Shown one piece after another: positions 56,867 through 64,000 of a DNA stretch of 64,000 nt. Numbering within the stretch: the first letter of the stretch is position 1; each line of letters begins with the position of its first letter. Source of the DNA: an uncultured Cytophagales bacterium (lineage in GTDB: Bacteria; Bacteroidota; Bacteroidia; Cytophagales; Bernardetiaceae). A model generated the notes under the pieces. The model had not been told where the DNA came from. It saw only the letters and a list, made by a program, of their open reading frames with translations, and searched no databases. The translations under genes and the position numbers were made by a program. The DNA is taken from the NCBI GenBank assembly GCA_937136415.1, contig CAKZOK010000150.1, forward strand, positions 35,785-99,784, given 5' to 3'.

Positions 56867-57943
56867 TTAGGCAATCGTAATTTCATCATTTAGATAAACA
56901 TCTTGAATAGAGTTGAGAAGTTCGATGCCTTCAGTCAATGGTTTTTGGAATGCCTTACGACCAGAAATAAGACCAGCACCACCAGCACGTTTGTTGATAA
57001 CTGCCGTCTTGACAGCCTCTGCCATATCCGATGCACCAGAAGAAGCACCTCCCGAATTGATAAGACCAATTCTTCCCATATAACAGTTTGCTACTTGATA
57101 ACGACACAAGTCAATAGGGTTTTCAGAAGAAAGCTCTGAATATACTTTTTTGTGTGTTTTTGCAAAATTAATAGCCTCAAAACCACCATTGTTTTCAGGT
57201 AATTTTTGTTTGATAATATCAGCTTGAATTGTTACTCCGATATGGTTTGCTTGCCCTGTAAGGTCAGCAGCAACGTGATAATCTTTTCCATCTTTTTTGA
57301 ATGAGCTATTACGAGCATAACACCACAGAATGGTTGCCATTCCGAGTTCGTGCGCTCTTTCGAAAGCTGCTGCCACTTCTTGAATTTGGCGAGTAGATTC
57401 TTCCGAACCAAAATAAATTGTTGCTCCAACAGCCACTGCTCCTAAGTTCCATGCTTCTTCTACCGAACCAAACATAATTTGGTCAAATTTATTTGGATAA
57501 GTAAGAAGTTCGTTATGATTTATTTTTACAATAAATGGAATTTTGTGAGCATATTTTCTTGACATCAAAGCGAGGTTTCCATACGTTGTCGCAACAGCAT
57601 TACAACCTCCTTCAATGGCTAATTTGATGATGTTTTCTGGGTCAAAATAATCTGGATTTGGTGCAAAAGATGCGCCTCCTGTGTGTTCAAGACCTTGATC
57701 AACGGGCAAAATAGAAACATAACCAGTTCTAGCCAAACGCCCTGAACCATAAAGCTGCCCCAAACTACGTAAAACCTGTGGATTACGGTTTGAGTTAGCA
57801 AAAATTCTATCTACAAAATCAGGACTAGGAACATGTAAACGCTCTTTTGAAATAGCAGGAGTAGAAAAATTAAGAAGTGTTTCAGAATCTTGACCTAAAA
57901 GTTGAGAAATATGGTCAGTAGAAAGGTTTGCTGTATGAGTCAT
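56867..57943 (-). CDS. fbaB: Class I fructose-bisphosphate aldolase (DhnA/FbaB type)
   Basis: A 358-residue archaeal/bacterial-type class I aldolase, which splits fructose-1,6-bisphosphate into two triose phosphates in glycolysis. The [17 protein letters not shown] segment (about 73-89), the [16 protein letters not shown] segment, the [11 protein letters not shown] segment and the C-terminal [14 protein letters not shown] and [13 protein letters not shown] phosphate-binding loops are conserved. Metal-dependent class II motifs are absent. A -7 box TACCTTTG lies about 55 bp upstream on the minus strand. Confidence 0.93.
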   Translation of the reverse strand: MTHTANLSTDHISQLLGQDSETLLNFSTPAISKERLHVPSPDFVDRIFANSNRNPQVLRSLGQLYGSGRLARTGYVSILPVDQGLEHTGGASFAPNPDYFDPENIIKLAIEGGCNAVATTYGNLALMSRKYAHKIPFIVKINHNELLTYPNKFDQIMFGSVEEAWNLGAVAVGATIYFGSEESTRQIQEVAAAFERAHELGMATILWCYARNSSFKKDGKDYHVAADLTGQANHIGVTIQADIIKQKLPENNGGFEAINFAKTHKKVYSELSSENPIDLCRYQVANCYMGRIGLINSGGASSGASDMAEAVKTAVINKRAGGAGLISGRKAFQKPLTEGIELLNSIQDVYLNDEITIA

Positions 57944-58257
57944 AAGTATTTTGAGAAAAAATGACAGAAAATAAATGATAAATTTTTTAAAGCATTACAA
58001 AGGTACTAATTTGAATTTAATTTTGAATAAAATCAATGAATATAAATGAATTTGTGAATAGTTGATTGCAATTTTCTGTGATGTTTTTTAGTTTTATATT
58101 CTTTTTGAAAAAAATTGAAAATAAATATCAGATTTTTATAATAAAAGCACAAAATTTGTTCTTTTTCTGCTTGATGTCGATGCACCAAAGTATCAATTAA
58201 TGACATTTTTTATTCTAAACTTTTAGTACAACTTATCCTAATTAAATTTTAGTCATC
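57944..58257. other. Divergent intergenic region, 314 bp
   Basis: It separates fbaB (minus) from the DUF3298 gene (plus). The minus-strand -7 TACCTTTG at 57998-58005 gives fbaB a leader of about 50 nt. No clear plus-strand promoter was found. Otherwise plain AT-rich DNA. Confidence 0.4.
57998..58005 (-). promoter_or_regulatory. -7 promoter box for fbaB
   Basis: CAAAGGTA on the plus strand is TACCTTTG on the minus strand, an exact match to TAnnTTTG, 55 bp before the fbaB start. No -33 element was found at the right distance. Confidence 0.4.
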
Positions 58258-59367
58258 ATGAGAAAACAACATTTTTTTCTTTTTCTTTTTCTTTTTTCGG
58301 CATTTTCAGTTTTTGCCCAAAAATCGCAATTAAAAACAAATTATTATCATTTTACAGGAACAATAAATTCCAACTTGCCTATTATAATGGATTTGACACA
58401 AAATGGAAATTCTTATTCAGGAAGTTATTTTTACACAAAGTACAATGTGCCAATAAATTTGGAAGGCAAAGTGAATAAAAAAAATGAAATAGAATTATTT
58501 GTAATGAGTCAAGAAGGCAAAAAAATAGAATTTATTACAGGAAAAATCCACCAAAATACTTTTGTTGGAAATTGGAAAAATAAAGACAAAACCAAAACAC
58601 TTGCTATATCTTTGGTTGAAAATTATTCGAAGAGCATTGATTTTAAGATGATTTCGATAAAAGACAGTGTCAAATTATTCAAAAATAATAAAAAAACACC
58701 TCAAGCTATTTTTTCACAAATGATAATTGAAGCCAAACAAGTTCCACAGGGGAGTAATCTTCTGAAAATAAAAGAATTACTTAGAAAATCTCAATCTGCT
58801 GAAAAATATACATCTGCTCAAAGCACTTTAGAAACAGCAGAAAATGGTAAAAAGGCGTTTTTTAAAGAATATTTAGAAGTCAATCAAGACCAAAAAGAAG
58901 AATATTTTTATACTGCAAATTGGTCAGATGAAAGTAGTGCTGATGTTATTTTTAATGATAATTATTTTACAACCTTATCATTTTCAAATTATATGTATTT
59001 AGGAGGCGCACACGGAATGTATGGCGAAACATTTCTTGTTATTGATATAAAAAATGGAAAAGAAATAAAATTAAATGATATTTTTGATAAGCAAAGTTTG
59101 GCTATTTTGGAGAAAAAAATGATAAAAAAAGCATATTCTTATACAGGTGTTGAGAATCCTAAATCATTGCAAGATGCTGGTTATTTGGTTGATAAAATTG
59201 AGGTTACTGATAATTTTTCATTGACTGCTAAGGGGATTGCCTTTGTTTATCAACCCTACGAAATTGCGCCTTATGCAGCAGGAATGCCTAGTTTTTTGTT
59301 TACTTGGGAAGAGTTGAAAGGCTTGATTAAGGCTGATTCTTCGGTTCTTTCTATGATAAAAAAATAA
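58258..59367 (+). CDS. DUF3298-domain secreted protein
   Basis: A 369-residue exported protein with a signal peptide (about 1-20, ending VFAQ). The first half (about 28-125) is beta-rich, with IMDLTQNGNSYSGSYFYTKYNVPINLEG. The second half (about 195-360) matches the DUF3298/DUF4163 pair seen in RsiV-like and other surface proteins: GAHGMYGETFLVIDIKNGKEIKLNDIF and a final YQPYEIAPYAAGMPSFLFTWEEL. In RsiV such a domain binds lysozyme, but that is not shown here. The radical SAM gene begins 13 bp after its stop, so the two form an operon. Confidence 0.8.
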   Translation: MRKQHFFLFLFLFSAFSVFAQKSQLKTNYYHFTGTINSNLPIIMDLTQNGNSYSGSYFYTKYNVPINLEGKVNKKNEIELFVMSQEGKKIEFITGKIHQNTFVGNWKNKDKTKTLAISLVENYSKSIDFKMISIKDSVKLFKNNKKTPQAIFSQMIIEAKQVPQGSNLLKIKELLRKSQSAEKYTSAQSTLETAENGKKAFFKEYLEVNQDQKEEYFYTANWSDESSADVIFNDNYFTTLSFSNYMYLGGAHGMYGETFLVIDIKNGKEIKLNDIFDKQSLAILEKKMIKKAYSYTGVENPKSLQDAGYLVDKIEVTDNFSLTAKGIAFVYQPYEIAPYAAGMPSFLFTWEELKGLIKADSSVLSMIKK

Positions 59368-59380
59368 CAGAAATAATTTA

Positions 59381-60409
59381 ATGAATAAAAATCAGATTAC
59401 AGACGGATTAATTTATCTCAAAACACTTACTTTCAAACGATTTTGGAATGCTGTTTTGCTTTTGTTTAGTTATTATCTTTCAAAAATTACAAAGAAAAAT
59501 TATCAAAAGGGTTTGCCGATAAGCATTGCCTTTGAACCTACAACGACTTGTAACCTCAAATGCCCTCATTGTCCGTCTGGTTTGCGTCAGTTTTCTCGCC
59601 CAACAGGAAATGCTTCAACCTCTATTTTTGAAAAATTATTAGAAGAAGTATCGCCTTATCTGACCTATCTGATTTTTTATTTTCAGGGTGAGCCTTACAT
59701 TAATAAACACTTTTTGGATTGGGTAAAATTAGCAAGTGAAAAAAATATTTATACAGCCACTTCGACAAATGCCCACTATTTGACGGAAGGAATTGCAGAA
59801 AAAACAGTTCTTTCAGGGCTTTCTAGGCTGATTGTTTCGCTAGATGGCGCAAATCAAGAAACCTATCAAAAATACAGAATTGGAGGAAATATTGATAAAG
59901 TATGGAAAGGAATTGAAAATGTAGTCAAATACAAGAAAAAACATAAAAGCAATACGCCTTTTATTATGCTTCAATTTATTGTCTTTAAGCACAATGAACA
60001 CGAAATAAATCAAATCAAAACCATAGGAAAAGAATTAGGAATTGATAAGGTGGCTATCAAAACGGCACAAATTTATGATTATGAAAATGAAACGGATTTT
60101 ATTCCAGAAAATGAAAAATATAGCCGTTATAAAAAAGACAAAGAAAAAAATAAAGTAACTCTAAAGAATAGTTTGGAAAATAGTTGTTGGAAAATGTGGC
60201 ATTCTTGTGTTGTTACGTGGGACGGAAAAGTAGTGCCTTGTTGTTTTGATAAAGATGCAACCCATCATTTGGGCGATTTGAAGAACTATTCTTTCAATCA
60301 AATTTGGCAAAACGATACTTATAAAGCCTTTAGAAATTCGTTATTACAATCCAGAAAAGAAATAGATATTTGTAAGAATTGTACGGAGGGTACGAAAGTA
60401 TGGGTGTAG
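59381..60409 (+). CDS. Radical SAM/SPASM-domain protein
   Basis: A 342-residue enzyme. The radical SAM 4Fe-4S cysteines are C57, C61 and C64 in TCNLKCPHC, and the LIVSLDGANQETYQKYR segment follows. A C-terminal SPASM region has more cysteines (CWKMWHSC, VPCCFDKDA and CKNCTEG), expected to hold auxiliary clusters. SPASM proteins modify peptides or proteins or act in cofactor synthesis. There is no precursor peptide nearby; the cotranscribed DUF3298 gene could in principle be a substrate, but this is unproven. Confidence 0.9.
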   Translation: MNKNQITDGLIYLKTLTFKRFWNAVLLLFSYYLSKITKKNYQKGLPISIAFEPTTTCNLKCPHCPSGLRQFSRPTGNASTSIFEKLLEEVSPYLTYLIFYFQGEPYINKHFLDWVKLASEKNIYTATSTNAHYLTEGIAEKTVLSGLSRLIVSLDGANQETYQKYRIGGNIDKVWKGIENVVKYKKKHKSNTPFIMLQFIVFKHNEHEINQIKTIGKELGIDKVAIKTAQIYDYENETDFIPENEKYSRYKKDKEKNKVTLKNSLENSCWKMWHSCVVTWDGKVVPCCFDKDATHHLGDLKNYSFNQIWQNDTYKAFRNSLLQSRKEIDICKNCTEGTKVWV

Positions 60410-60417
60410 AAAGCAAG

Positions 60418-60451
60418 AAAACCCTAAGAACCTTTGAAGGTTTTAGGGTTT
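60418..60451. terminator. Hairpin between convergent genes
   Basis: AAACCCTAAGAACCTT pairs with AAGGTTTTAGGGTTT (one bulge). It lies 8 bp past the radical SAM stop codon and faces the DUF697 gene stop at 60474. A poor T-run follows, so it may be a dispersed palindrome as well as a terminator. Confidence 0.5.
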
Positions 60452-60473
60452 GGAAAAAATATAAAACTCAAAA

Positions 60474-61223
60474 TTAGCTCATAATTTTCTTTTTCATGCG
60501 CTCATATTCTTCTTCTGTCAAGATTCCTTTTGATTTTAGGTCATTGAGTTCTGCAATTTTGGCTTCTTTCAATGCTTTGTCTTCTTGCTCTTCTTTGGTG
60601 GGCTTGGCTTCTTGTGGTTTGGCTTGTTTGGGAACTTTACTTTCTCCTGACTTGTCTTGAAAAGAGTGTTCGTATTTTCCATCTTTAGGAGCATTGGGGT
60701 CTTTTTCCATTACTGGCTCATCTTTTTTTCCCAAATCAGTTTTTAGATTTTCATCTTCATTTCCCATTGAGTTTTTTGCCTTCTCTTTCATTTCGGCAGC
60801 ATATTCTTTTCCTTGTTCAAACTTCTCTTTATAAAAAGTTTTGAATTTTTCGGTATCAATATCAAACAAATCTCCTCCAGACTCAAAATGCTGAATAAAA
60901 ACACTTCCGATGGCATAAGTAGAAGCTCCCGAAAGCACTACCATTGCGCCACCACCCAAAAAAGAACCAATAATTGGAATCGTTTTGGCAGCCGACGCAC
61001 CCATACGAACAAGCGTACCTCCAGCCAGCATAGAAATAAGAGATTTGCCCATATTTTCGCTTATTTCGAAGCCATATAAATTTGATACTTGCTTCAACAT
61101 CTCATATTGCATCGCCGAAACAGCAATCGTATCTAAAAAAGGAATCGGAATTGCGCCCATTCCCATTGACCATACAACATGTTTTTGAACAATTCCTTCA
61201 GCTTGAACTTTTGCTTGACTCAT
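60474..61223 (-). CDS. DUF697 protein with C-terminal SHOCT domain
   Basis: A 249-residue membrane-associated protein. The DUF697 region (about 8-115) has the GAIPIPFLDTIAVSAMQYEML segment and a hydrophobic glycine-rich pair (GSFLGGGAMVVLSGASTYAI). A long Lys/Glu/Pro-rich linker (about 130-215) leads to a SHOCT domain at about 225-247 (DLKSKGILTEEEYERMKK), a short helix motif for oligomerisation. Function unknown. It converges with the radical SAM gene. Confidence 0.8.
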   Translation of the reverse strand: MSQAKVQAEGIVQKHVVWSMGMGAIPIPFLDTIAVSAMQYEMLKQVSNLYGFEISENMGKSLISMLAGGTLVRMGASAAKTIPIIGSFLGGGAMVVLSGASTYAIGSVFIQHFESGGDLFDIDTEKFKTFYKEKFEQGKEYAAEMKEKAKNSMGNEDENLKTDLGKKDEPVMEKDPNAPKDGKYEHSFQDKSGESKVPKQAKPQEAKPTKEEQEDKALKEAKIAELNDLKSKGILTEEEYERMKKKIMS

Positions 61224-61302
61224 AATTTTTTTGTGATTGATAATTTTTTATTGATTGTATAATAAATGCTTAACGGAATATAACTAAATGATGTTTTGCA
61301 TT

Positions 61303-62529
61303 TTATTTGAATAATTTTCTATTTTCTCTTAAATATTGTTTTGCTTCTTTTTTGGTAGAATGTTTTCGGTCTGCGTGGTCTTTTATTTTTTCATAATATT
61401 CTTTTGCAGCCATATAATCTTTTTCTATGTGAGCAATTTGTCCTAGATAAGCCAAAGAATATAGATAATAACCCGAATCTTGTGCATCGGCACTTTCTCC
61501 AAACTGAACAGCTTGTTCTAAGTATTTTTTGGCTTCTGTATAATTTCTCAAGGCTCTAAAATTGTGTGAACCCAAGAAAAAAGCAGCATAACGACCGATT
61601 GTTCCTTCATATCCAAATGCTTTTTCTTCGATGAGTTGTAATGCTTTTTTTGATTCTTCGATGGTTTTGTTTCCATCGCCTGTTAGGTATAAAAGTTTTA
61701 GATATTGACGATGAAAAAAAGCATTTTTTGGGTAGCTTTTGTGCAAATATCCTGCTAGTGTAAGAGCTTTTTCTCTATAAATAGGGTTTGTTTTGGCTTC
61801 GCTATCATAAATACGAATCAAAAAAGTTTGTGCTTCTGTTTTGGTATAAAATCCTTCTGCTGTTACTTCCTCTAATTGTTTTATTCCTTTTGCTTTATCT
61901 CCATTTTTGAAAAACCAAAAAATGGGTTTGAGTTCGCCATAATTTTCTGGAATCCATTCTACATAATAATTATACAAACCATCACCAAAAAGTAACTCTG
62001 GACTCAAATCTCCATATCCTCTAGCATCTTCCAAATAATTTAAGGCTCGTTTTCCTGCAATAGTAGCTGCTGTCCAATTTCTTCTATTTGATTCTAAACG
62101 TCCTTTAAAGGCATAAGCAGCCGATAAAAAGAAGGCAGCTTCTATTTGTTTTGGTGATTTTTCTTCTGCTTGGTCAAATATTTTTTCGGCATACATAATT
62201 GTACTGTCCATATATTTATTAAAAATACCATCATAACTTTTTACATCTTCGTTGGGCATCATTTTCCAAAAATTACTCAAACCCATCAAAAAATAACCTA
62301 ATGGGTGTTTGGGATAGCGTCTTTTCATCCATTGAAATTGACTCTCTGCACTACTAAAATCAAAATTATACATATCATTTAATCCTTGTGTTGCCTCAAT
62401 TTGCATTGCCATACTGGTAATGAGCATTTCTACGCTATCTGGGTGAGGCAAATCTTGTGCTTTGGCATTTTGAGAAGTGAAATAAGAAAGAAAAAATAAA
62501 GAAATGAGAATATAAAATAAATTTTTCAT
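61303..62529 (-). CDS. Secreted TPR protein
   Basis: A 408-residue exported protein with a signal peptide (about 1-24, ending NAKAQD). TPR-like helices fill the rest, for example YMDSTIMYAEKIFDQAEEKSPKQIEAAFFLSAAYAFKG and AKKYLEQAVQFGESADAQDSGYYLYSLAYLGQIAHIEKDYMAAKEYYEKI, shortened here to their cores YAEKIFDQAEE and AKEYYEKIKDHAD. It resembles outer-membrane-linked TPR proteins of Bacteroidota of unknown function. The neighbouring genes give no further clue. Confidence 0.7.
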   Translation of the reverse strand: MKNLFYILISLFFLSYFTSQNAKAQDLPHPDSVEMLITSMAMQIEATQGLNDMYNFDFSSAESQFQWMKRRYPKHPLGYFLMGLSNFWKMMPNEDVKSYDGIFNKYMDSTIMYAEKIFDQAEEKSPKQIEAAFFLSAAYAFKGRLESNRRNWTAATIAGKRALNYLEDARGYGDLSPELLFGDGLYNYYVEWIPENYGELKPIFWFFKNGDKAKGIKQLEEVTAEGFYTKTEAQTFLIRIYDSEAKTNPIYREKALTLAGYLHKSYPKNAFFHRQYLKLLYLTGDGNKTIEESKKALQLIEEKAFGYEGTIGRYAAFFLGSHNFRALRNYTEAKKYLEQAVQFGESADAQDSGYYLYSLAYLGQIAHIEKDYMAAKEYYEKIKDHADRKHSTKKEAKQYLRENRKLFK

Positions 62530-62762
62530 AGCGTGATTATAATAGTGATTGAGATAGAGATTTTGAACTAAATGCTTTTTAATCTAAACTCTTAAAAAAG
62601 TTTTTAGATAAGGGTAAATATTTATTTATAATTACTCTAAATAACAAAATCATACCAAATTTACAGTTACCAGTTACCAGTAATTAGTTATCATTGAATT
62701 TCAATTTTTTTATTCTAGGATAAATTGATAAGTTTACATACGAATTTTATATAGCTATGGAA

Positions 62763-62862
62763 TAATTATAAATTAAAGATTACAAATTGCGAATTTAATA
62801 TATTGATTATCAATATTTAAAGATGAGTGTCTTATTTAATTTCTATTCTTGTGTAGTCTTTC
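62763..62862. repeat. Dispersed intergenic repeat, family F
   Basis: Aligns over about 95 bp with 34271-34366: ATTGATTATCAATATTTAAAG, then TTATTTAATTTCTATTCTTG. It ends just before the trmD -7 box. Confidence 0.5.
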
Positions 62863-62875
62863 CATTAGCTTTGTT

Positions 62876-62883
62876 ACTTTTAC
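62876..62883 (+). promoter_or_regulatory. -7 promoter box for trmD
   Basis: TAGCTTTG matches TAnnTTTG and lies 25 bp before the ATG, giving a short leader. No well-spaced -33 element was seen. Confidence 0.4.
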
Positions 62884-62908
62884 TTAGGTCGTAATCCGTA
62901 ATTATTAT

Positions 62909-63595
62909 ATGCGTATAGATATTATTACTTGTCTGCCCCAACTTATTGAGAGTTTTATTGGTCATTCTATTTTACAAAGGGCGCAAGAACGCAATATTGT
63001 AACTCTCACTCTTCATGACCTCAAAAAATATAGCCAAGACAAACATGGCAGAATTGATGATTATGCTTTTGGAGGTGGGGCAGGAATGGTCATGACTCCA
63101 GAGCCATTGGCTGCTTGTATCGAAAAATTATTGAGTGAAAGAAACTATGACGAAATTATTTATATGACACCCGATGGTGTTACTTTCAATCAAACAATGG
63201 CAAATAGTTATTCTTTGAAGGAAAATATTATGATGATTTGTGGACATTATAAAGGAATAGATGAAAGAATCCGTCAAAAATATGTTACAATGGAGCTTTC
63301 TGTGGGAGATTTTGTGGTTTCTGGGGGTGAAATTCCTGCTGCTTTGGTTGCCGATGCCATTATTCGTTTAGTGCCTCGTGTAATGAACGACGAAACCTCT
63401 GCTCTGACCGATTCTTTTCAAGATGATTTGCTTGCGCCTCCTGTTTATACTCGCCCTGCAAACTGGGAAGGAATGGAAGTACCCGAGATTTTGCTCTCTG
63501 GGCATGCTGCCAAAATTGAAGATTGGAGATTACAAAAGGCTATGGAAAGAACCAAAAAACGCCGTCCAGATTTGTGGAAAAAATATAGTGAGTAA
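62909..63595 (+). CDS. trmD: tRNA (guanine-N1-)-methyltransferase
   Basis: A 228-residue SPOUT enzyme that methylates G37 next to the anticodon to prevent frameshifting. The trefoil-knot motifs are clear: DYAFGGGAGMVMTPEPL (about 51-67), ICGHYKGIDERI (about 110-121) and ELSVGDFVVSGGEIPA (about 130-145). The C-terminal WRLQKAMERTKKRRPDLWKKY helix is typical. In many bacteria trmD sits with rpsP, rimM and rplS; here it stands alone. Confidence 0.96.
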   Translation: MRIDIITCLPQLIESFIGHSILQRAQERNIVTLTLHDLKKYSQDKHGRIDDYAFGGGAGMVMTPEPLAACIEKLLSERNYDEIIYMTPDGVTFNQTMANSYSLKENIMMICGHYKGIDERIRQKYVTMELSVGDFVVSGGEIPAALVADAIIRLVPRVMNDETSALTDSFQDDLLAPPVYTRPANWEGMEVPEILLSGHAAKIEDWRLQKAMERTKKRRPDLWKKYSE

Positions 63596-63642
63596 GTATT
63601 TTATCAAATAATCCATTATGAGAAATTGCTTAATTAATTATG

Positions 63643-63726
63643 AAGTTGTTTAAGAAAGAGTTTTGTGCCTATTTTTGTTGATGTCGCTACGCTAAAACTA
63701 GGCTGTTCAGAATTTCAAAAACTCTT
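63643..63726. repeat. MITE-like family A left end with hairpin
   Basis: AAGTTGTTTAAGAA (63643-63656) matches the left ends at 12077 and 35739. It is followed by GTTGATGTCGCTACGCTAAAAC and a hairpin AAGAGTTTT...AAAAACTCTT ending near 63726. Confidence 0.4.
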
Positions 63727-63801
63727 CCTATAGTTTATAGTCATTTTTACCCTTTGATGGATTGATTTATAAATCAAAAATAACAATTAAAATATTATTT
63801 T

Positions 63802-63987
63802 AGCTGCATGGCAGCGTACCCTTTGTAGATTTAGATTTTAATCAAAATGAACGCATTTAGGAGCTACCTCGTAGCGTAACCTTGAAATTAGACACATTTA
63901 GAATACCAACAACAAGGTTACGCTACGATGTAGCTTACAAAATTATATCATTTTTCTATTCTACAAAGGTTACGCTACGATGTAGCT
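63802..63987. repeat. Cluster of 22-bp repeats at the right edge
   Basis: The 22-mer AAGGTTACGCTACGATGTAGCT occurs twice in direct orientation (63914-63935, 63966-63987, 52 bp apart) and once inverted with one or two changes (63862-63883). A diverged inverted copy is at 63802-63828. Each 22-mer also contains a short GCTAC/GTAGC self-complement. Spacing is irregular. Confidence 0.65.
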
Positions 63988-64000
63988 AAATTTCAAAAGA

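Larger units (their letters stand above)
62530..62908. other. Divergent intergenic region, 379 bp
   Basis: It separates the TPR gene (minus) from trmD (plus). It contains the family F repeat (62763-62862) and the trmD -7 box. A short ACCAGTTACCAGT direct repeat occurs near 62665-62680. Confidence 0.45.

Noticed and set aside
56678..56893. 71-residue ORF on the plus strand
   Set aside because: It lies within the terminal-inverted-repeat element and runs into fbaB on the opposite strand. It has no ribosome-binding site or recognisable domain.
63862..63987. Possible CRISPR array
   Set aside because: The 22-mers occur in both orientations, with unequal spacing and no unique spacers of constant length. 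No cas gene is present.

Overview
This is a low-GC chromosomal stretch from a member of the Bacteroidota, most likely a gliding Cytophagales bacterium. The evidence is a gliding-motility lipoprotein (GldH), a secreted metalloprotease with a type IX secretion (T9SS) C-terminal tail, a two-component-propeller sensor kinase, many TPR and WG-repeat proteins, and start-proximal -7 boxes of the Bacteroidota form TAnnTTTG. Placement near Bernardetia/Flexibacter is inference from overall style only.

Layout. 1-11 kb holds a secreted TPR protein, exonuclease III, an orphan peptide-type solute-binding lipoprotein, a PASTA protein, gldH, pyrG, a zeta-toxin-like kinase with a small overlapping partner, and yidC. 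11-17 kb holds an RlpA-like protein, a small DUF3817 membrane protein, an ankyrin lipoprotein and a large degenerate-CHAT/WD40 membrane protein. 17-27 kb is regulatory: a methyltransferase, a NUDIX enzyme, a propeller histidine kinase, an Lrp/AsnC regulator, a likely untranslated small transcript, a TPR histidine kinase with its LytTR regulator, and a zinc-ribbon membrane protein. 27-44 kb holds guaB, a fasciclin lipoprotein, a large beta-propeller-like membrane protein, nrdB, a WG-repeat lipoprotein, a SecB-like protein, a TauE/SafE permease, a patatin, a DUF4139 protein, an outer-membrane protein, an FMN reductase, a BatE-like protein and tRNA-Lys(UUU). 44-64 kb holds plsC, a class V aminotransferase, ribosomal protein L31B, the T9SS metalloprotease, RNase D, a DnaJ-family protein, a BatC-like protein, pdhA, fbaB, a DUF3298 protein, a radical SAM/SPASM enzyme, a DUF697/SHOCT protein, a TPR protein and trmD.

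Most coding content is ordinary housekeeping and envelope biology. No prophage, insertion sequence with a transposase, CRISPR array or rRNA was found. The intergenic DNA is richer than the genes: at least four families of short repeats resembling non-autonomous mobile elements, some with terminal inverted repeats, recur within this one window, together with several strong hairpins and a terminal cluster of 22-bp repeats.

The best candidates for something undescribed are the kinase/small-protein pair lying between pyrG and yidC, the degenerate CHAT/WD40 protein, the SecB-like protein, a candidate small RNA near 22.7 kb, a lysine/threonine/alanine-rich tail on PdhA, and the repeat families. All family assignments come from reading motifs by eye; no database search was run.
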